This document shows, piece after piece, positions 21,098 through 32,243 of a stretch of 64,000 nt of DNA. Each line of letters begins with the position of its first letter. Within the stretch, counting starts at the first letter, position 1. Position numbers and translations under genes: made by a program. The DNA is from Boletus sp. NGJ. Its lineage: Eukaryota > Basidiomycota > Agaricomycetes > Boletales > Boletaceae. The notes beneath the pieces are model-generated. The model saw nothing but the letters and a program-made list of their open reading frames with translations, had not been told where the DNA came from and did no database searches. The stretch is taken from the NCBI GenBank assembly GCA_019096195.1, contig JAGTXK010000219.1, positions 1,364,001-1,428,000 of the forward strand, read 5' to 3'.

Positions 21098-21545
21098 TCA
21101 AATGATTGTCTACTGAGTGCCTAGCTTGATGCTATAGGGGGTAGATTTACATGATCACCTGCAATGTCACACCAGTGCAACAAGGGAATTTATCTCGCCT
21201 TTTCCCTGTCCATATTTTTCTGCAGTATGGGAGTTATCCTTCAGTTCCACTCCAACAATCCTTATTCTTGTCAAGGGTCTCTTCATAGGACCACTTCTTC
21301 CATCATTCCATGTAATTCTGAGCATGCAGCCAAGCACTGCTCAGTTGCATCAATCCCCCACTTTCATTCATTACCAGCTGCTCCTGATACCACTTTCCCC
21401 AGGCTATATCCACCATATCGCATCAACCTGGTTCACACTTTTATAACCTAAATTGAGTGCTTTGTTACTTTCTTACCTGCCGTATCAGACCGACCAATGT
21501 ACTCATTGAAGTACTCACAACACTCCTCTATTTCCTTCACTGACA
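21098..21545 (+). repeat. Family III leader (region between 5' LTR and gag)
   Basis: It matches the reverse complement of the 51.25-51.7 kb leader of the fused family III copies (for example GTCACACCARTGCAACAAGRG and AGGACCACTTC). The 5' LTR itself is missing on the left. The same leader recurs at 23110-23636 (plus) and 24135-24749 (minus). Confidence 0.65.
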
Positions 21546-22940
21546 ATGAGTTTCAACTCCCTAGCACCAACACCCAGTCTCTCACAGGGCAGCACATTCA
21601 TGGCCATGGCCATAGCTCTTGAAGACATCAACACTGCGCCATCCACTTCAACACAGTGACCACCGGTTGAAGCTGCCTCACCTCAAAATCCACTGGTGGC
21701 CTCACTATTTTTGGACTCTTCGGCCAACAAATGCCACCTGGCCTTGTCACCACCACACCAACAAACCCTCTGCTTCATCGCCAACACCCTATATCACCCA
21801 TGGATCTGGTCAGAACATGGCTGGCCACCTTTGAGGCATGGCAGAGAATCTATCAGAGAGGCAGGGGCAGCAGCAGGACTCTCACCACCACTTCCCCCCA
21901 TTCTCACTACCATGAATATACCACCACAACAACCATCACTCCACCATTCTCTCCTTCCAACTCCCCCAACTCCTCATTTTCCAGGGGACCCCTGGGCAGC
22001 AGCATGTAGTTTTCTCGGACCATCACCCAAGCTAGGCAAGTCCCTGGCAGCTAAACCAGAATATTACAACAGTAATAAAGAGAAGTTCATGTCCTGGTGG
22101 AGGACAATGAAGTTATACTTGTTAGGTTTCAAAACAACCCCACAAGACTATCAAAAAATACTGATCATGTTGTTGTACCTCCACAGTAGCAACCCACCTA
22201 GAAGATTTGGGGACCTGATGATGGCACAGGGAGCCATTCACATTCTCATCTTTATGAGCTTTGATGAAAAGCTCAAAAAGAACTTCCAGCCAGCAAACCT
22301 CAAGCATGTGGCACAACAGAAACTCATGAGGCTCAAGCAAGGAAAAGATACAGTGGAGGACTACTTCATCAAACTCTATCACTATGCTAAAGAAGCCAAG
22401 TTCAACATTACCTACAATGGGCGAGTAATGGTAGACCTAGTGAGATGAGTTGTGCACTCAGACATTGTGGAGTTTGTAAAAAGAAAGCAGCTGGCTCTGA
22501 TAGAATCCACTAATGTTCATGACTGGAAAACTGCCCTGGTCAAGATCTTAGACATTCTCACAGAAATTGCTGACAGGAAGTGGTCAGTCTATGTGACAGG
22601 CCCAGTTTATGCCCCCCACTTCATATCACACCCTCAATACACCACCCCCACAGGTCCTCCTTCTACTGCTGCAGCTGCTCCTGCAGCAAAATCCCACCCA
22701 AATGCAACTGGCACATTCACTGGTCAAGGTGCTCCTATTGAGTATTCTGGTTTTTATCCTTCACCTCCACAAGCACAGATCACACAACAATACAGTCAGC
22801 CACTCCCAACTCCTCTAGTTCAGACAACTGTACCAAATGCCTCATTCATGTCCAAAAAAGCCGAGGCTTACTATTGTGACAAATTTGAAGTGCAAGCCAG
22901 ACTGCAGGCTGTGGACACTTTAAAAGGACAGAGTCTCTGA
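21546..22940 (+). pseudogene. gag of family III gypsy element
   Basis: It opens MSFNSLAPTPSLSQG...LEDINTAP, then after stops and shifts reads PPGLVTTTPTNPLL and GPSPKLGKSLAAKPEYYNSN, KEKFMSWWRTMKLYL, QGKDTVEDYFIKLYHYAKEA and FVKRKQLALIESTNVHDWKT. It finishes KAEAYYCDKFEVQARLQAVD...LKGQSL at the TGA. The same order occurs at 51242-49588 (minus), and the ending resembles the family IV gag end (AEAYYRDKFEVEAKARAAQA). No pol follows, so the element is truncated right after gag. Confidence 0.75.
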
Positions 22941-23109
22941 TTTCTGAAGGTGATTAGAGACAAGAACAAATTTCTTTGTGTACAGATACTGTATATTTCT
23001 CTATCTGTCCTTGCAACTCATCATCACAGACAACCCATAGCTGGACCTTAGGCTTAAAAGAAACCTACTGGTGCACATGGAGCACTTGAGTAGACCTCCA
23101 TTGAAGCTG
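22941..23109. other. Short linker between gag and the next leader
   Basis: No feature recognised. It is the junction between one truncated family III copy and the leader of another in the same orientation. Confidence 0.3.
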
Positions 23110-23636
23110 TCATCATATGCTCATCTGGCATTCCAAACAAGGATAATGTTACTATCAGGTATAGTGCACAAGCCCCTGTCATCTGCCAAGTGTCTAGCAG
23201 TCTATATTCTCTTTGACACTACAAGAGATGGGTTCATGTGATGACCCACAACATCATGTACAGCACAACAAGGGAGTTTATCTCAACTTCTCTCCATATG
23301 CACACTCCATGTACCACAGAAGTCATCCTCTGATTCCTCTATATATCAATCATCTGTTCTCATTAAGGATCTTTCCTACAGAACCACTTCCTCACCATTA
23401 CACATAATTCTGAGCATGCAGCTGAGTGCCACTCAGTAGCCTTCATCCCTAGATTCACTCGCTACCAGCCACCCCTGGTACCTCCTTCACTGAGCTCTAT
23501 CCACCATGTTGTGTTGACCTGGTTCACAACCTTCTAACCTATGTCATGTGCTTTGGCACATTCTTACCTGCCATCTCCCACCAACCAACCTACTTGTTGA
23601 GATACTCACTATTCTTCTCTACTACATCCACCAACA
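23110..23636 (+). repeat. Family III leader, second copy
   Basis: It parallels 21098-21545: AAGGATAATGTTACTATCAG at the left, GCACAACAAGGGAGTTTATC in the middle, and the same run-in to MSF at the right. It is also the inverse of 24135-24300 (GATAATGTTGCTACCAGGCA read from the minus strand). Confidence 0.6.
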
Positions 23637-23756
23637 ATGAGCTTCCACTCACTAACATCGACAATAGGTCCATCTCAGGGCACAGCATTCACAGCAATGG
23701 CAGCCACCATTGAAGACATTGCAGTTAACACTGTACCCTCCACCCTGATATGTAAC
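23637..23756 (+). pseudogene. gag N-terminus, family III, second copy
   Basis: MSFHSLTSTIGPSQGTAFTA then MAATIEDIAVNTVPSTL matches the gag start at 21546 and the minus-strand start at 51242. After about 40 codons it runs into a Tc1 transposase end, so the rest was lost by insertion or rearrangement. Confidence 0.7.
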
Positions 23757-23903
23757 ACCACCAAAGGAGTATGAGAGCTTTGGGAGAGAATTGAAGTGGA
23801 GTGGGGAAAGATAGAGGTTGAAGAGTGTCAAGGATTGATAGAGAGTATGCCTAGAAGACTGGAGGCTGTGATAAAAGCAAAGGGAGGGCATACAAAGTAC
23901 TAA
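23757..23903 (+). pseudogene. Tc1 transposase C-terminal fragment
   Basis: It reads KGV*ELWERIEVEWGKIEVE then LIESMPRRLEAVIKAKGGHTKY and TAA, the same ending as the copy at 3465-4430. The catalytic domain is missing. Confidence 0.8.
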
Positions 23904-23923
23904 ATTGAAGAATAGAAATGTTG

Positions 23924-24132
23924 CTCAAAAAAGTGTCCCAATGACATATCACTTTAATATGGCTATATCTCAGTGCCATGATGACCAAATCACATGACTA
24001 AGGGCTCATCTTCGGGGCAAGGATTAGGGCTATCAATGGCCCAACAAGGGTTAGGGCTAACACCTTTTGGTTCTTTTGCAAATGTCAAGTCTTTGCAAAA
24101 GCCAAACATTGGGACACTTTTTTGAGCCACTG
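23924..24132 (+). repeat. Tc1 terminal unit or MITE with inverted ends
   Basis: It begins GCTCAAAAAAGTGTCCCAATG and ends with the exact inverse CATTGGGACACTTTTTTGAGC plus CACTG, followed by TA. A second copy at 43139-43349 shares the whole 200 bp interior. It is either the right terminal region of the transposase to its left or a separate miniature element; see findings. Confidence 0.7.
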
Positions 24133-24134
24133 TA

Positions 24135-24749
24135 GGTATGCACAAAGAAAAATCCTTGTATTGCACTACAGATGTCACAGGTGTTCTACAAACCTGCCTC
24201 CACTAGTGTAGGAGAGTACAGACAGCTAGGCACTCAGTTGACAATGGGGGCTAGTGCACTATGCCTGGTAGCAACATTATCTGTATTTATGACACAAGAT
24301 AAGCATATAGACTATCAGTTAAACAGGTGATATGCCTGCATACTTTATGTGTACAAACAATATTTTCCTTAGGTGTGAGAGTGGGTATGGTGTGTGCAAT
24401 GACAAGTCACAAGCACAGATAGTGGGATGAAATTCAAGGAAAGGACAAAAATGATGACAAAAGATTTGAAAGTAAGCAAACACCTCAACTGGAGGACTCA
24501 CCAATCTCATTGTGGGATATTAAGAGCTATCACTGCAGCCTTTGCAAGGGCAGGTATTCAAATAATCGCGGTCACATCATTCGAAGCCTGATTAAGCATG
24601 GGGAATTTGGCTTTGAGTGATGTAACCACAATTGTTTGAGAAGGATAGGGAGTAAGGAGGGGATGGAGAAGCAAAGCACCAAAAAGTTCAGATGCAGAGG
24701 CAATGAAAGGAAGAGGGTCAGGAGGTGAAGGGCCAAGTGATCAAGGGTT
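24135..24749 (-). repeat. Family III leader, minus strand
   Basis: It matches 51.6-52.17 kb (shared GTGCACTATGCCTGGTAGCAACATTATC). It lies next to its own 5' LTR on the right and is truncated by the Tc1 unit on the left, so gag and pol of this copy are absent. Confidence 0.65.
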
Positions 24750-24761
24750 ATCTTTGGAATT
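24750..24761 (-). other. Self-complementary primer-binding site, family III
   Basis: The plus strand reads ATCTTTGGAATT directly against the LTR edge. Inside the LTR, 24826-24837 reads AATTACAAAGAT, its reverse complement with one mismatch. The copy at 52177-52188 has the same design with two compensating base changes. Confidence 0.7.
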
Positions 24762-25322
24762 TGAAAAGAATCAAACTAAATATTCCAAGAGTTCACCAAA
24801 GTGAATATTCAAGGAAAAGGATAGCAATTACAAAGATGTGGAGTAGTTACAAAATATGCTACTTTACAGTGACCTCCAAAACTGTTGCAATATCTAACCC
24901 TGATGTGGTGTGTGCAGCGCACCACATACACTTCGCTTTGGTGGGAACAAACAAATTACACACTCTCAACCACACTCTGGCCTCTGGATCATGTGATTTG
25001 GATCAGAGGCTGTGGAGTTATGTCCATTTCAAAACAGCAATACCACATGGATGTTTGTGGTGTGCTGTGCACACCACATCAGGGTTAGACATTGCAACAG
25101 TTTTGGAGGTCACTGTATATATATAGGGATATGTGCACAGACCATGCTTTAGGGCTAGTATGGAATATACTAGAATGGTGACATAATATTCTATGACATA
25201 TCATGATGTTATGGTCTAGGTGTAAGGCTGAGATATGAGGGTTAGCTAGTATATAGGTGTTTTGTGAGAACATCTTTAGCTAAGTGTTTTTAAATATCTA
25301 TATATGAGGAGAAATCATTTCA
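24762..25322 (-). repeat. 5' LTR, family III, carrying a MITE
   Basis: TGAAAAG at the left, CATTTCA at the right. Without the inserted element at 24867-25115 and its duplicated TA it is about 310 bp, the size of the intact copy at 52189-52488. Homologues lie at 26238-26505, 29559-29849 and 44377-44630, sharing the TTAGCTAAGTG landmark near the right end. Confidence 0.8.
24867..25115. mobile_element. MITE, 249 bp, with about 60 bp inverted terminal repeats and TA duplication
   Basis: The left arm starts CAGTGACCTCCAAAACTGTT and the right arm is its inverse, ending AACAGTTTTGGAGGTCACTG. Complementarity continues for about 60 bases through the GGTGTG/CACACC blocks with few mismatches. TA flanks both ends (24865-24866 and 25116-25117), as for Tc1/mariner insertions. 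There is no coding capacity. It interrupts a family III LTR between the start site and the TATA region, which pins the insertion as later than that LTR. Confidence 0.88.
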
Positions 25323-26237
25323 AAAAGTAAGGCATGAACAGATTTATTGAATCAATTTCTAGATTACATTGCCTTCATAAAATCCTGTTCATACCATGGG
25401 GGCTACATGGCAGGATCACTAAATTGTTTCATGCTGTTGGGGGTTGGTGAATATATATGGTGTACAATCAAAGATGTAATAAACTACCATATGTGAGTCA
25501 AGTGTCCCAGCTCTAATTACTTGGATGTCAACATTAAACACTCTGAGCATTATGCATATTGTGTGAGTACATCACTTAGCTAGGTATCTTTATTCATATT
25601 GACATACTACTAGACATCTCCTGATGAAGTGGGCTGGGATAACATCAAAGCCTTGTTTTTTCAGGGTCTAAATGAGGTAAAGAAGTTGGTAATTGCATTT
25701 TGCAAAATGGTTGTTCACAATTCTGTGCAATCCTTGCCAACTGTAAACCTCACCCCCTTATGATCACATATAACTACACTCTCCATGTCACTGCCATCAT
25801 TCAACAAAAATATTAGAATAGAATCATGCTTACCAGTCACAAGTAATACAAAGACTTGTTTACTAGGTTATTTTATAACACATTGTAAGCACACTCATTG
25901 GAATTCAAGAGAAGCCTCTTAGAAGTCCAAGAGAATCTGAAATGTCATGTGTGTTTTTTTTGTTCATCTTGTACAATTGTCATATCTCTTGCCTGATTGG
26001 AACTTCCAATGATCCTAGCCTGAGTTTGAAACCAAACCTAAGTCTAACTTGGAGCTTGAATTCTAGACCTATTAGAACCCCAGTCAGACTTTATGCCATT
26101 CACCACTTACTTGGCTGACTCAAAAACACTGTTCCAATTTCCAAGTTCAAACTTCAAATCTACATTATTTGTGGCCTTTTGAGATTATTTTTTTGCTGCA
26201 TGCAATACATGCAGAATGCTCAAGGGTTACTCAAAGG
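25323..26237. other. AT-rich sequence without recognised features
   Basis: Nine hundred bases between two family III LTRs. No ORF over 60 codons, no repeat shared with the window, no RNA gene seen. Confidence 0.3.
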
Positions 26238-26505
26238 CAATATCCAAGAGATAAAATGGCAATTCCAAAGATGGGTAACTACTAACAAAATACACTACTT
26301 ATATACTATGGGGTATGCACACAGACTGGGCTTAGGGCTGGCATGGAATATCATGGAATGTTTTATGTAATCATTCTAAATGGCCTATAACATGTTTTAT
26401 GATGTGACAGTCTAGCTGAGTGGTCAGTTTGGTGTGTAACTACTTCGTGGAAATACTCATTAGCTAAGTGTTTGTAAATATATATGGTGGAAGAAAAATG
26501 TTTCA
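26238..26505 (-). repeat. 3' LTR (partial), family III
   Basis: The right edge is TTTCA followed by the minus-strand purine tract complement TTACCCCCTTTTC (26506-26518). It matches 29559-29849 through GGCAATTCCAAAGATGGG and TTAGCTAAGTGTTTG. The left 20-40 bases (TGAAA end) are missing. Confidence 0.75.
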
Positions 26506-29500
26506 TTACCCCCTTTTCAAAGTTGAACTCCTGGCTGACCAAGATTCTGGAGAGTTTTGGTTCAAAGAAGGATATGGGGATTTCGAAGAGGTGGTCAGAA
26601 AGTTTATTGAGGGAAGAAGTGTACATGCAGAATGATGTGTTGGTGAAGAGATTTGTTTGTTGTGTGCACATGGGGTAGTACCACAACTTGGTGGTGGAAC
26701 AGATGGCAGATAGATTAGCCATGTGGAACTTTTCAATAAGTTTCAGGGCATTCTTTACATTCATCTTGGGTTTTCAAGTGCACTCTTCACGTGAGTAGCC
26801 TTTTCAATGTATAAGGTATTCTGTTTTCCCTCTGCATTTCCTTAAGTCAATCACCTCTTGGAATTTGTATTCCTCTTCTTGTTGGATAATAACTAGTGGG
26901 GGTGGTTTGGGTTTTGTCTGCGATGGGGAGAAGCCAGCATGATAGGGGGTGAGTAGAAATTTGTGAAAGACTTGGTGTATTCCACACTATGTCTTCGAAA
27001 TCTCTAGCTTGTAGGATGCTTCTCCAACCTTTTTCTTCACCTTAAAGGGGTCATAGTGTTTGTCATTGAACTTTTTTGTAGGTCAGTTGATGCAAATGTG
27101 AGTTCCTTTGAGAAGGACCTATTGACCTGTGGTAAAGCCCAGTATTGGAAATGCTCATTTGTTGTGGTTCCTCTTCATAGCATCAGCAGCTTTCTTTAAT
27201 GCATTCTTTGCACTTTTGTGGTGAGTTTTCATTTGTTATATGAAGGCAGTTGTGGATTCATTTCAAACTTCCACTCACTTATTGGGAATGAGTGGTTGCT
27301 GTCTGTATTTCAGCAAGAATGGTGAGACACTTGTGGTGCTGGTGGTTTGGGTGAATTTGATGAGGGGAAGCCATTCTGCCCAGTTGATTTGGCAATGATT
27401 TACATAAATGTGAAAATACTTTTTGACCTCTTAGTTCACCTGTTCAGTTTGGCCATCTGTTTGCAGGTGGTAGATTGTTGACAGGTTTGCTTGGATGTCA
27501 AGGAGGGCATAGAGATCTCACATGAATGATGACACAAATTGTGTTCCTTGATCAAAGATCACTTTTCTGGAAACACCATGGAGTTTGAAGATTTGGTTGT
27601 GGAAAATGGTGGCAACTCCTTGTGATGTGATGGTGTCCATGACTGGGATGAGATGGATCATTTTAGAAAAGTGGTCTATGATGATGAGGATGGTGTTCTT
27701 GCTGTTGGATTGGGGAAGGAGACTGATGAGGTCAATAGAGATGATTTCCCAAGGGGATGATGGGATTTTGTTGGGGTGAAGTGAGGTGTGGAGTGAGGTT
27801 GTTTTGGCCTTGACTTTTTGGCAGACTTTGCAGACTTTCACGTATCCCTCAACATCTTTATGAAGAGCAGGCCAGTAGTATTTACTCATGATCAGATTAC
27901 ACATTTGCTTAATGCTAGGATGTCCAGCAATTGGGTGGTCATAATTGGTGAGGATGATGTCTTTGTGTAGTTTTTCATCATTGGGGACATACATGAGTTT
28001 CTTCTACTTCATGAGTTGATTATCTCAGATCCATGGGGACTTCTCCTTGGTGAGTCCCTCTTTTATGAACATCTTGAGTTTGTATTGTAATTTAATGATT
28101 CTCAAGGTGATGCTACTTGAGGTGATTGCACTGATGGAGATTGGGGATGAGGAAGGCAAAAAGAGTGTGTTGGGGAGTAGTGTTTGTTGGGTGTTATCAT
28201 TTTCCACCCCCTTTTTAAAGTCTGGCCTCCAGGACAGAGGATCAGCAGGGTTGGTCTTGTCTGAATGGTGAGTAATTGTGATTAAGTACTCTTGAATTAT
28301 TTGTTGCCATTGGGCTTGACAGCAGGAGAGGTCCTATGGACAGTAGAAGAATTTGAGGTTTTTATGGTCTGTTAGAACCTCAATTGGGTGGGTGGCATTG
28401 AGGAGATATTGTTGCCATTCATTGAGTGTGAAGATGATGGCAAGTATCTCTAGGTCAGCTGCATGATAGTTTCTTTCCATGTTGTTGAGGGGGTGAGAGA
28501 TGAACACGATGGGGTGCCAAATGCCATTGTGTTTCTGGAAGAGGATGGCACCAATTCCAATGCCAGAGTTGTTGGTTTTGACTCAGTATGGGTGATTGTC
28601 CATTGGCATGGCAAGGGCAGGTGCTGTGGAGATGGTGTGTTTGAGGTCTTCAAATGCTTTTTGACAGTCATCCATCCAGATGAACTCTTTCTTCACTGAT
28701 GTGAGCATATTGAGTGGTTGTGCAATCATGGTGAAGTTTTTAACAAATCCTCAATAGAAGTTGAGGAATTCTAAGAAACCTCTGAGTGTCTTTTTGGATA
28801 TTGGGACAGGCCAGCTAGTGATAGCTGAGACCTTTTTGTGATCCATCTTTACCTTGTCTTGGGCAACAATGAGTCCAAGGAATTCCATTTCCTGAACTTC
28901 AAAGTTGCACTTGTTGTAACAGAGATACAAATGGGCATTACATAGGATTTGTAGCACCTCTTGTACTACTCTTCATTATTCTTTAATTGTCTTCGTGAAT
29001 ATCATGATATTGTCTATGTAGATTACCACTACACCTTGGTCTATCAACTCTTTAAACAGTATGTTCATCATTGTCTGGAATGTAGCTGGTGAGTTGGTAA
29101 GTCTGAAGAACATCATAAGGGAAGAGCCTGTGGTTTATTCTGAAGGCTGCCTTCCATTCATCTCCTTCCACCAGCTGCATGTTATTGTACCCCCATTGAA
29201 CATCAAATTTGGTATAGTATTTTGCTGCCTTGAGTTTGTTAATGAGTTTAACAAAGAGGGGAAGGGGGTATCAGTTATGGCATATCACTGCGTTGAGTTT
29301 GTGGTAATCCTGTACAGGGCAGAGGTGCCCTTTTTTTGATAAAGAAAAATGCTAAGGTAAACAGGGATTTGGAGGGGTAGATACGTCCAGATTTGAGGTT
29401 CTCCTTGAGGAAGTCATTGAGCTTCTTCTCTGTGCTCTTCTGGGTTTGGGTGGTATACTTTGCAGTCTACCTCATGGTTTTCAGGGAGTAGTTCAATGGT

Positions 29501-29558
29501 GTGATCCTAAGAATGTCTTGGGGTGAAAAGATCAAGTGAACAATGCCTAAGGGTCATT
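26506..29558 (-). pseudogene. gypsy pol, family III copy (RT to C-terminus)
   Basis: Minus strand. RT: KKGHLCPVQDYHKLNAV, KFDVQWGYNNMQLVEGDEWK, then VVIYIDNIMIFTK at about 29010, where the second catalytic Asp of YIDD is Asn. The connection domain reads FLGLIVAQDKVKMDHKKVSA. RNase H lies around 28.1-28.7 kb. Integrase: HPSIKQMCNLIMSKYYWPAL, CKVCQKVKAKTT, IDLISLLPQ, IDHFSKMIHLIPV, VIFDQGTQFVSSFM. The C-terminus (26506-26764) is NVKNALKLIEKFH then a Cys tail (YYPMCTQ, SFCMYTSSLN). Many stops are present and the 5' end is cut by the next LTR at 29559. Confidence 0.82.
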
Positions 29559-29849
29559 TGAAAGTGATATCCAAAGGGTAGAATGACAATTCCAAGAATG
29601 AGTATCTACTGACAAAATATATACTACAAGATATGTGCACAGATTGGTTTTAGGGCCAGTGTAGAATGTGCTAGAATGGTGACATAGTTATGATGTATTG
29701 TTTCAGAATGTTCTATGATGTAAGGTGATATCATAGGTCTAGATATGAGGTTGAGACTTGGGTGTTAGCTAATATATAAGTGTTTGTGGGAGTATCTCTT
29801 AGCTAAGTAGTATAGGTATCTATCTATGAGAATGGGGAAAAACATTTCA
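29559..29849 (-). repeat. 3' LTR, family III, complete
   Basis: It runs TGAAAG to ATTTCA, 291 bp, followed by TTACCCCCTTTTT (29850-29862), the complement of the purine tract. Its left edge directly joins the RT of the neighbouring copy. Confidence 0.82.
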
Positions 29850-32243
29850 TTACCCCCTTTTTAGGGGTCAAACTTCTAGTTGACCAAGATGCTGGAGAGT
29901 TGGAGTTCAGTGAGTGGTGAGGAGATCTCAAAGAGGTTGTCAGGGAGTCAGTTGAGGGCTGTGGTGTAGGCATGGAACAACATATTTGCAAAGAGACTCA
30001 TTTGGTGTGTGCACATTGGGCAGTCGCACAATTCAATGAGGGAGTGGATGGCAGATGGGTTGATTGTGTGAAACTTCTCAATGTGTTTCGAGGTGTTCTT
30101 TACATTTGTCTTGGATTCTCAGGTATGCTCTTTGTATGGGTAACCCCTCCAATGTACCAGGTACTCTGTTTTCCCTCTTCATTTCGTTGAATTGACCACT
30201 TCTTGGACCTTATGTTCCTTCTCTTTTTGGATGATGACCACTGGCAGCGGTTTGGATTTTGCCTTTGATGAAGAGGAACAGGTATGGTAGAGGGTGAGTT
30301 GAGATTCATGGAAGACTGGAAGTATTCCATGCCAAGCCTTTGGGATTTCTAACTCATAGGACACTTCACTGACTTTTCTCTTCACTTTGAAAGGGCTGTA
30401 ATGTTTGTCGTCAAACTTCTTTATGGGTCTGTTGATACAGCTATGGATTCCTATCATACTGACAGACCCACAAAGAAGTTCAAGGAGGACTTGTTGACCC
30501 ATTGTGAAGTTTGGTGTTAATGATGCTTACTTGTTGTAACTCCTTTTCATAGTATCAGCAGCTTTCTCTAGTGCATTCTTCATGCTTTCATGATGGTTTT
30601 TATTTGTTCTATGAAAGTGGTTGCTAACTCGTTTCAGACTTCCACTCACTTGTTGGGAATGAGTGATTGCTGTCTGTATTTTAGTAGAAATGGAGAGACA
30701 CTGGTGGCACTGGTGGTTTGAGAGTTATGGGCAAATTTGGCAAGGGGGAGCCATTCTGCCCAGTCAGTTTGGCAGTGATTAACATAGATACAAAGGTATT
30801 TTGTAACCTCTTGGTTCACTCACTTAGTTTGGCTGTCCGTCTGTGGGTGATAGACAGTTGATAGGTTGACCTGGATGTTGAGGAGTGTGTAGAAATCTTG
30901 CATGAATAAGGATAGGAATTGCATTTCTCAGTCTGATATCAACTTTTGGGGGATGCCATGGAGCTTAAAAATCTGGTCATGGAAGATGGTGGTGACTACT
31001 TGTGAGATAATGGTATCTATGACTGGGACGAGGTGAATCATCTTTGAGAAATGATCCATGACAATAAGGATGGCATTCTTGCTGTCAGACTAAGGGAGGG
31101 GACTGATGAGGTCAACAGAGATAATTTCCCAGGGGAATGTTGGGATCTTGTTGGAATAAAGCAGTGTGTGAAGGGAGGTCATTTTGGCTTTGACCTTCTG
31201 GCAGACATCACAGCCTTTTATGTACCCTTCAACATCTTTACAAAGAGTGGGCCAGTAGTATTCACTCATGATTAGGTTGTGTGTTCTTTTGACACCAGGT
31301 TGTCCAGCAATTAGATGATCATAATTGGTGATAATGATATCTTCACCTAGTTTTTTGTTGTTTAGGATGTAGACAAGCTTCTTCTACTTCATGATGCCAT
31401 TGTCTCTGATCCATGGAGAGTTCTCTTTTACAAGCCCCTCTTTTGCAATTGTCTCGAGTTTATATTGTAGTTTGGTAATTCTTGAGATGATGTTATTTGA
31501 GGTGACAATGCTGATAGAGATTGGGGATGAAGGAGGTGAAAAAAGGGTGTCAGGGAGTAGTATTTATTGAGTGTTGTTGTATTCCACCCCCTTTTCAAAG
31601 TCTGGCCTTCAGGACAGAAGGTTGATAGGATTGGGATAGGATTAATCTTGCCTGATCAGTGAGTGAGTAATCATAAGGGAGTACTCCTGAATGATTTGTT
31701 GCCAACAGGCTTGATGGCAAGAGAGATCTTGAGAATGATAGGAGAATTCAAGATTTTTGTGGGTGGTGAGAATCTTGATTGGGTGGGTGGTGTCAAGGAG
31801 GTACTGTATTGTCACCATTCATTAAGTGTGAATATGATGGTAAGCATCTCGAGGTCAGCTGCATGATAATTTCTCTATGTATCATTGAGTGATTAAAAGA
31901 TGAACATAATTGAGTGTCAAACACTGTTATGTTTCTGGAAGAGGACAGTATCAATGCCAATGCCAGAACCATCAGTTTCAACTTGGTAAGGGTCATTGTC
32001 TGTTGGAATGGCAAGGGCAGATGCTGTGAAGATGGTGTGCTTGAGGTCTTCAAACACCTTCTGGCAGTCATTCATCCAGATGAACTTTTTCTTCACTGAT
32101 GTGAGCATGTTAAGTGGTTGTGTGATCATGGCAAAATTCTTGATGAAACATTGATAGAAGTTGAGGAATTCGAGAAAACCTCTGAGCATTTTCTTGGGCA
32201 TTGGCATGGGCCAGTCTGTGATGGTGGAGATCTTTTTATGGTC
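29850..32243 (-). pseudogene. gypsy pol 3' part, family III (host of the family II insertion)
   Basis: Minus strand. RT connection (FLEFLNFYQCFIKNFAMITQ, KKFIWMNDCQKVFEDLKHTI), RNase H (YQVETDGSGIGIDTVLFQKH), integrase zinc and core regions at 30.8-31.4 kb, then VKRKVSEVSYELEIPKAWHG, LPVFHESQLTLYHTCSSSS and the chromodomain region. The Cys tail reads CDCPMCTHQMSLFANMLF, and the frame ends in the purine tract. The upstream RT continues at 39464-39524, beyond the inserted element. Confidence 0.8.

Noticed and set aside
21098-21545. Repeated leader segments as LTRs
   Set aside because: They lack TG...CA ends, and where the arrangement is intact (51.2-52.2 kb) they lie between the primer-binding site and gag.
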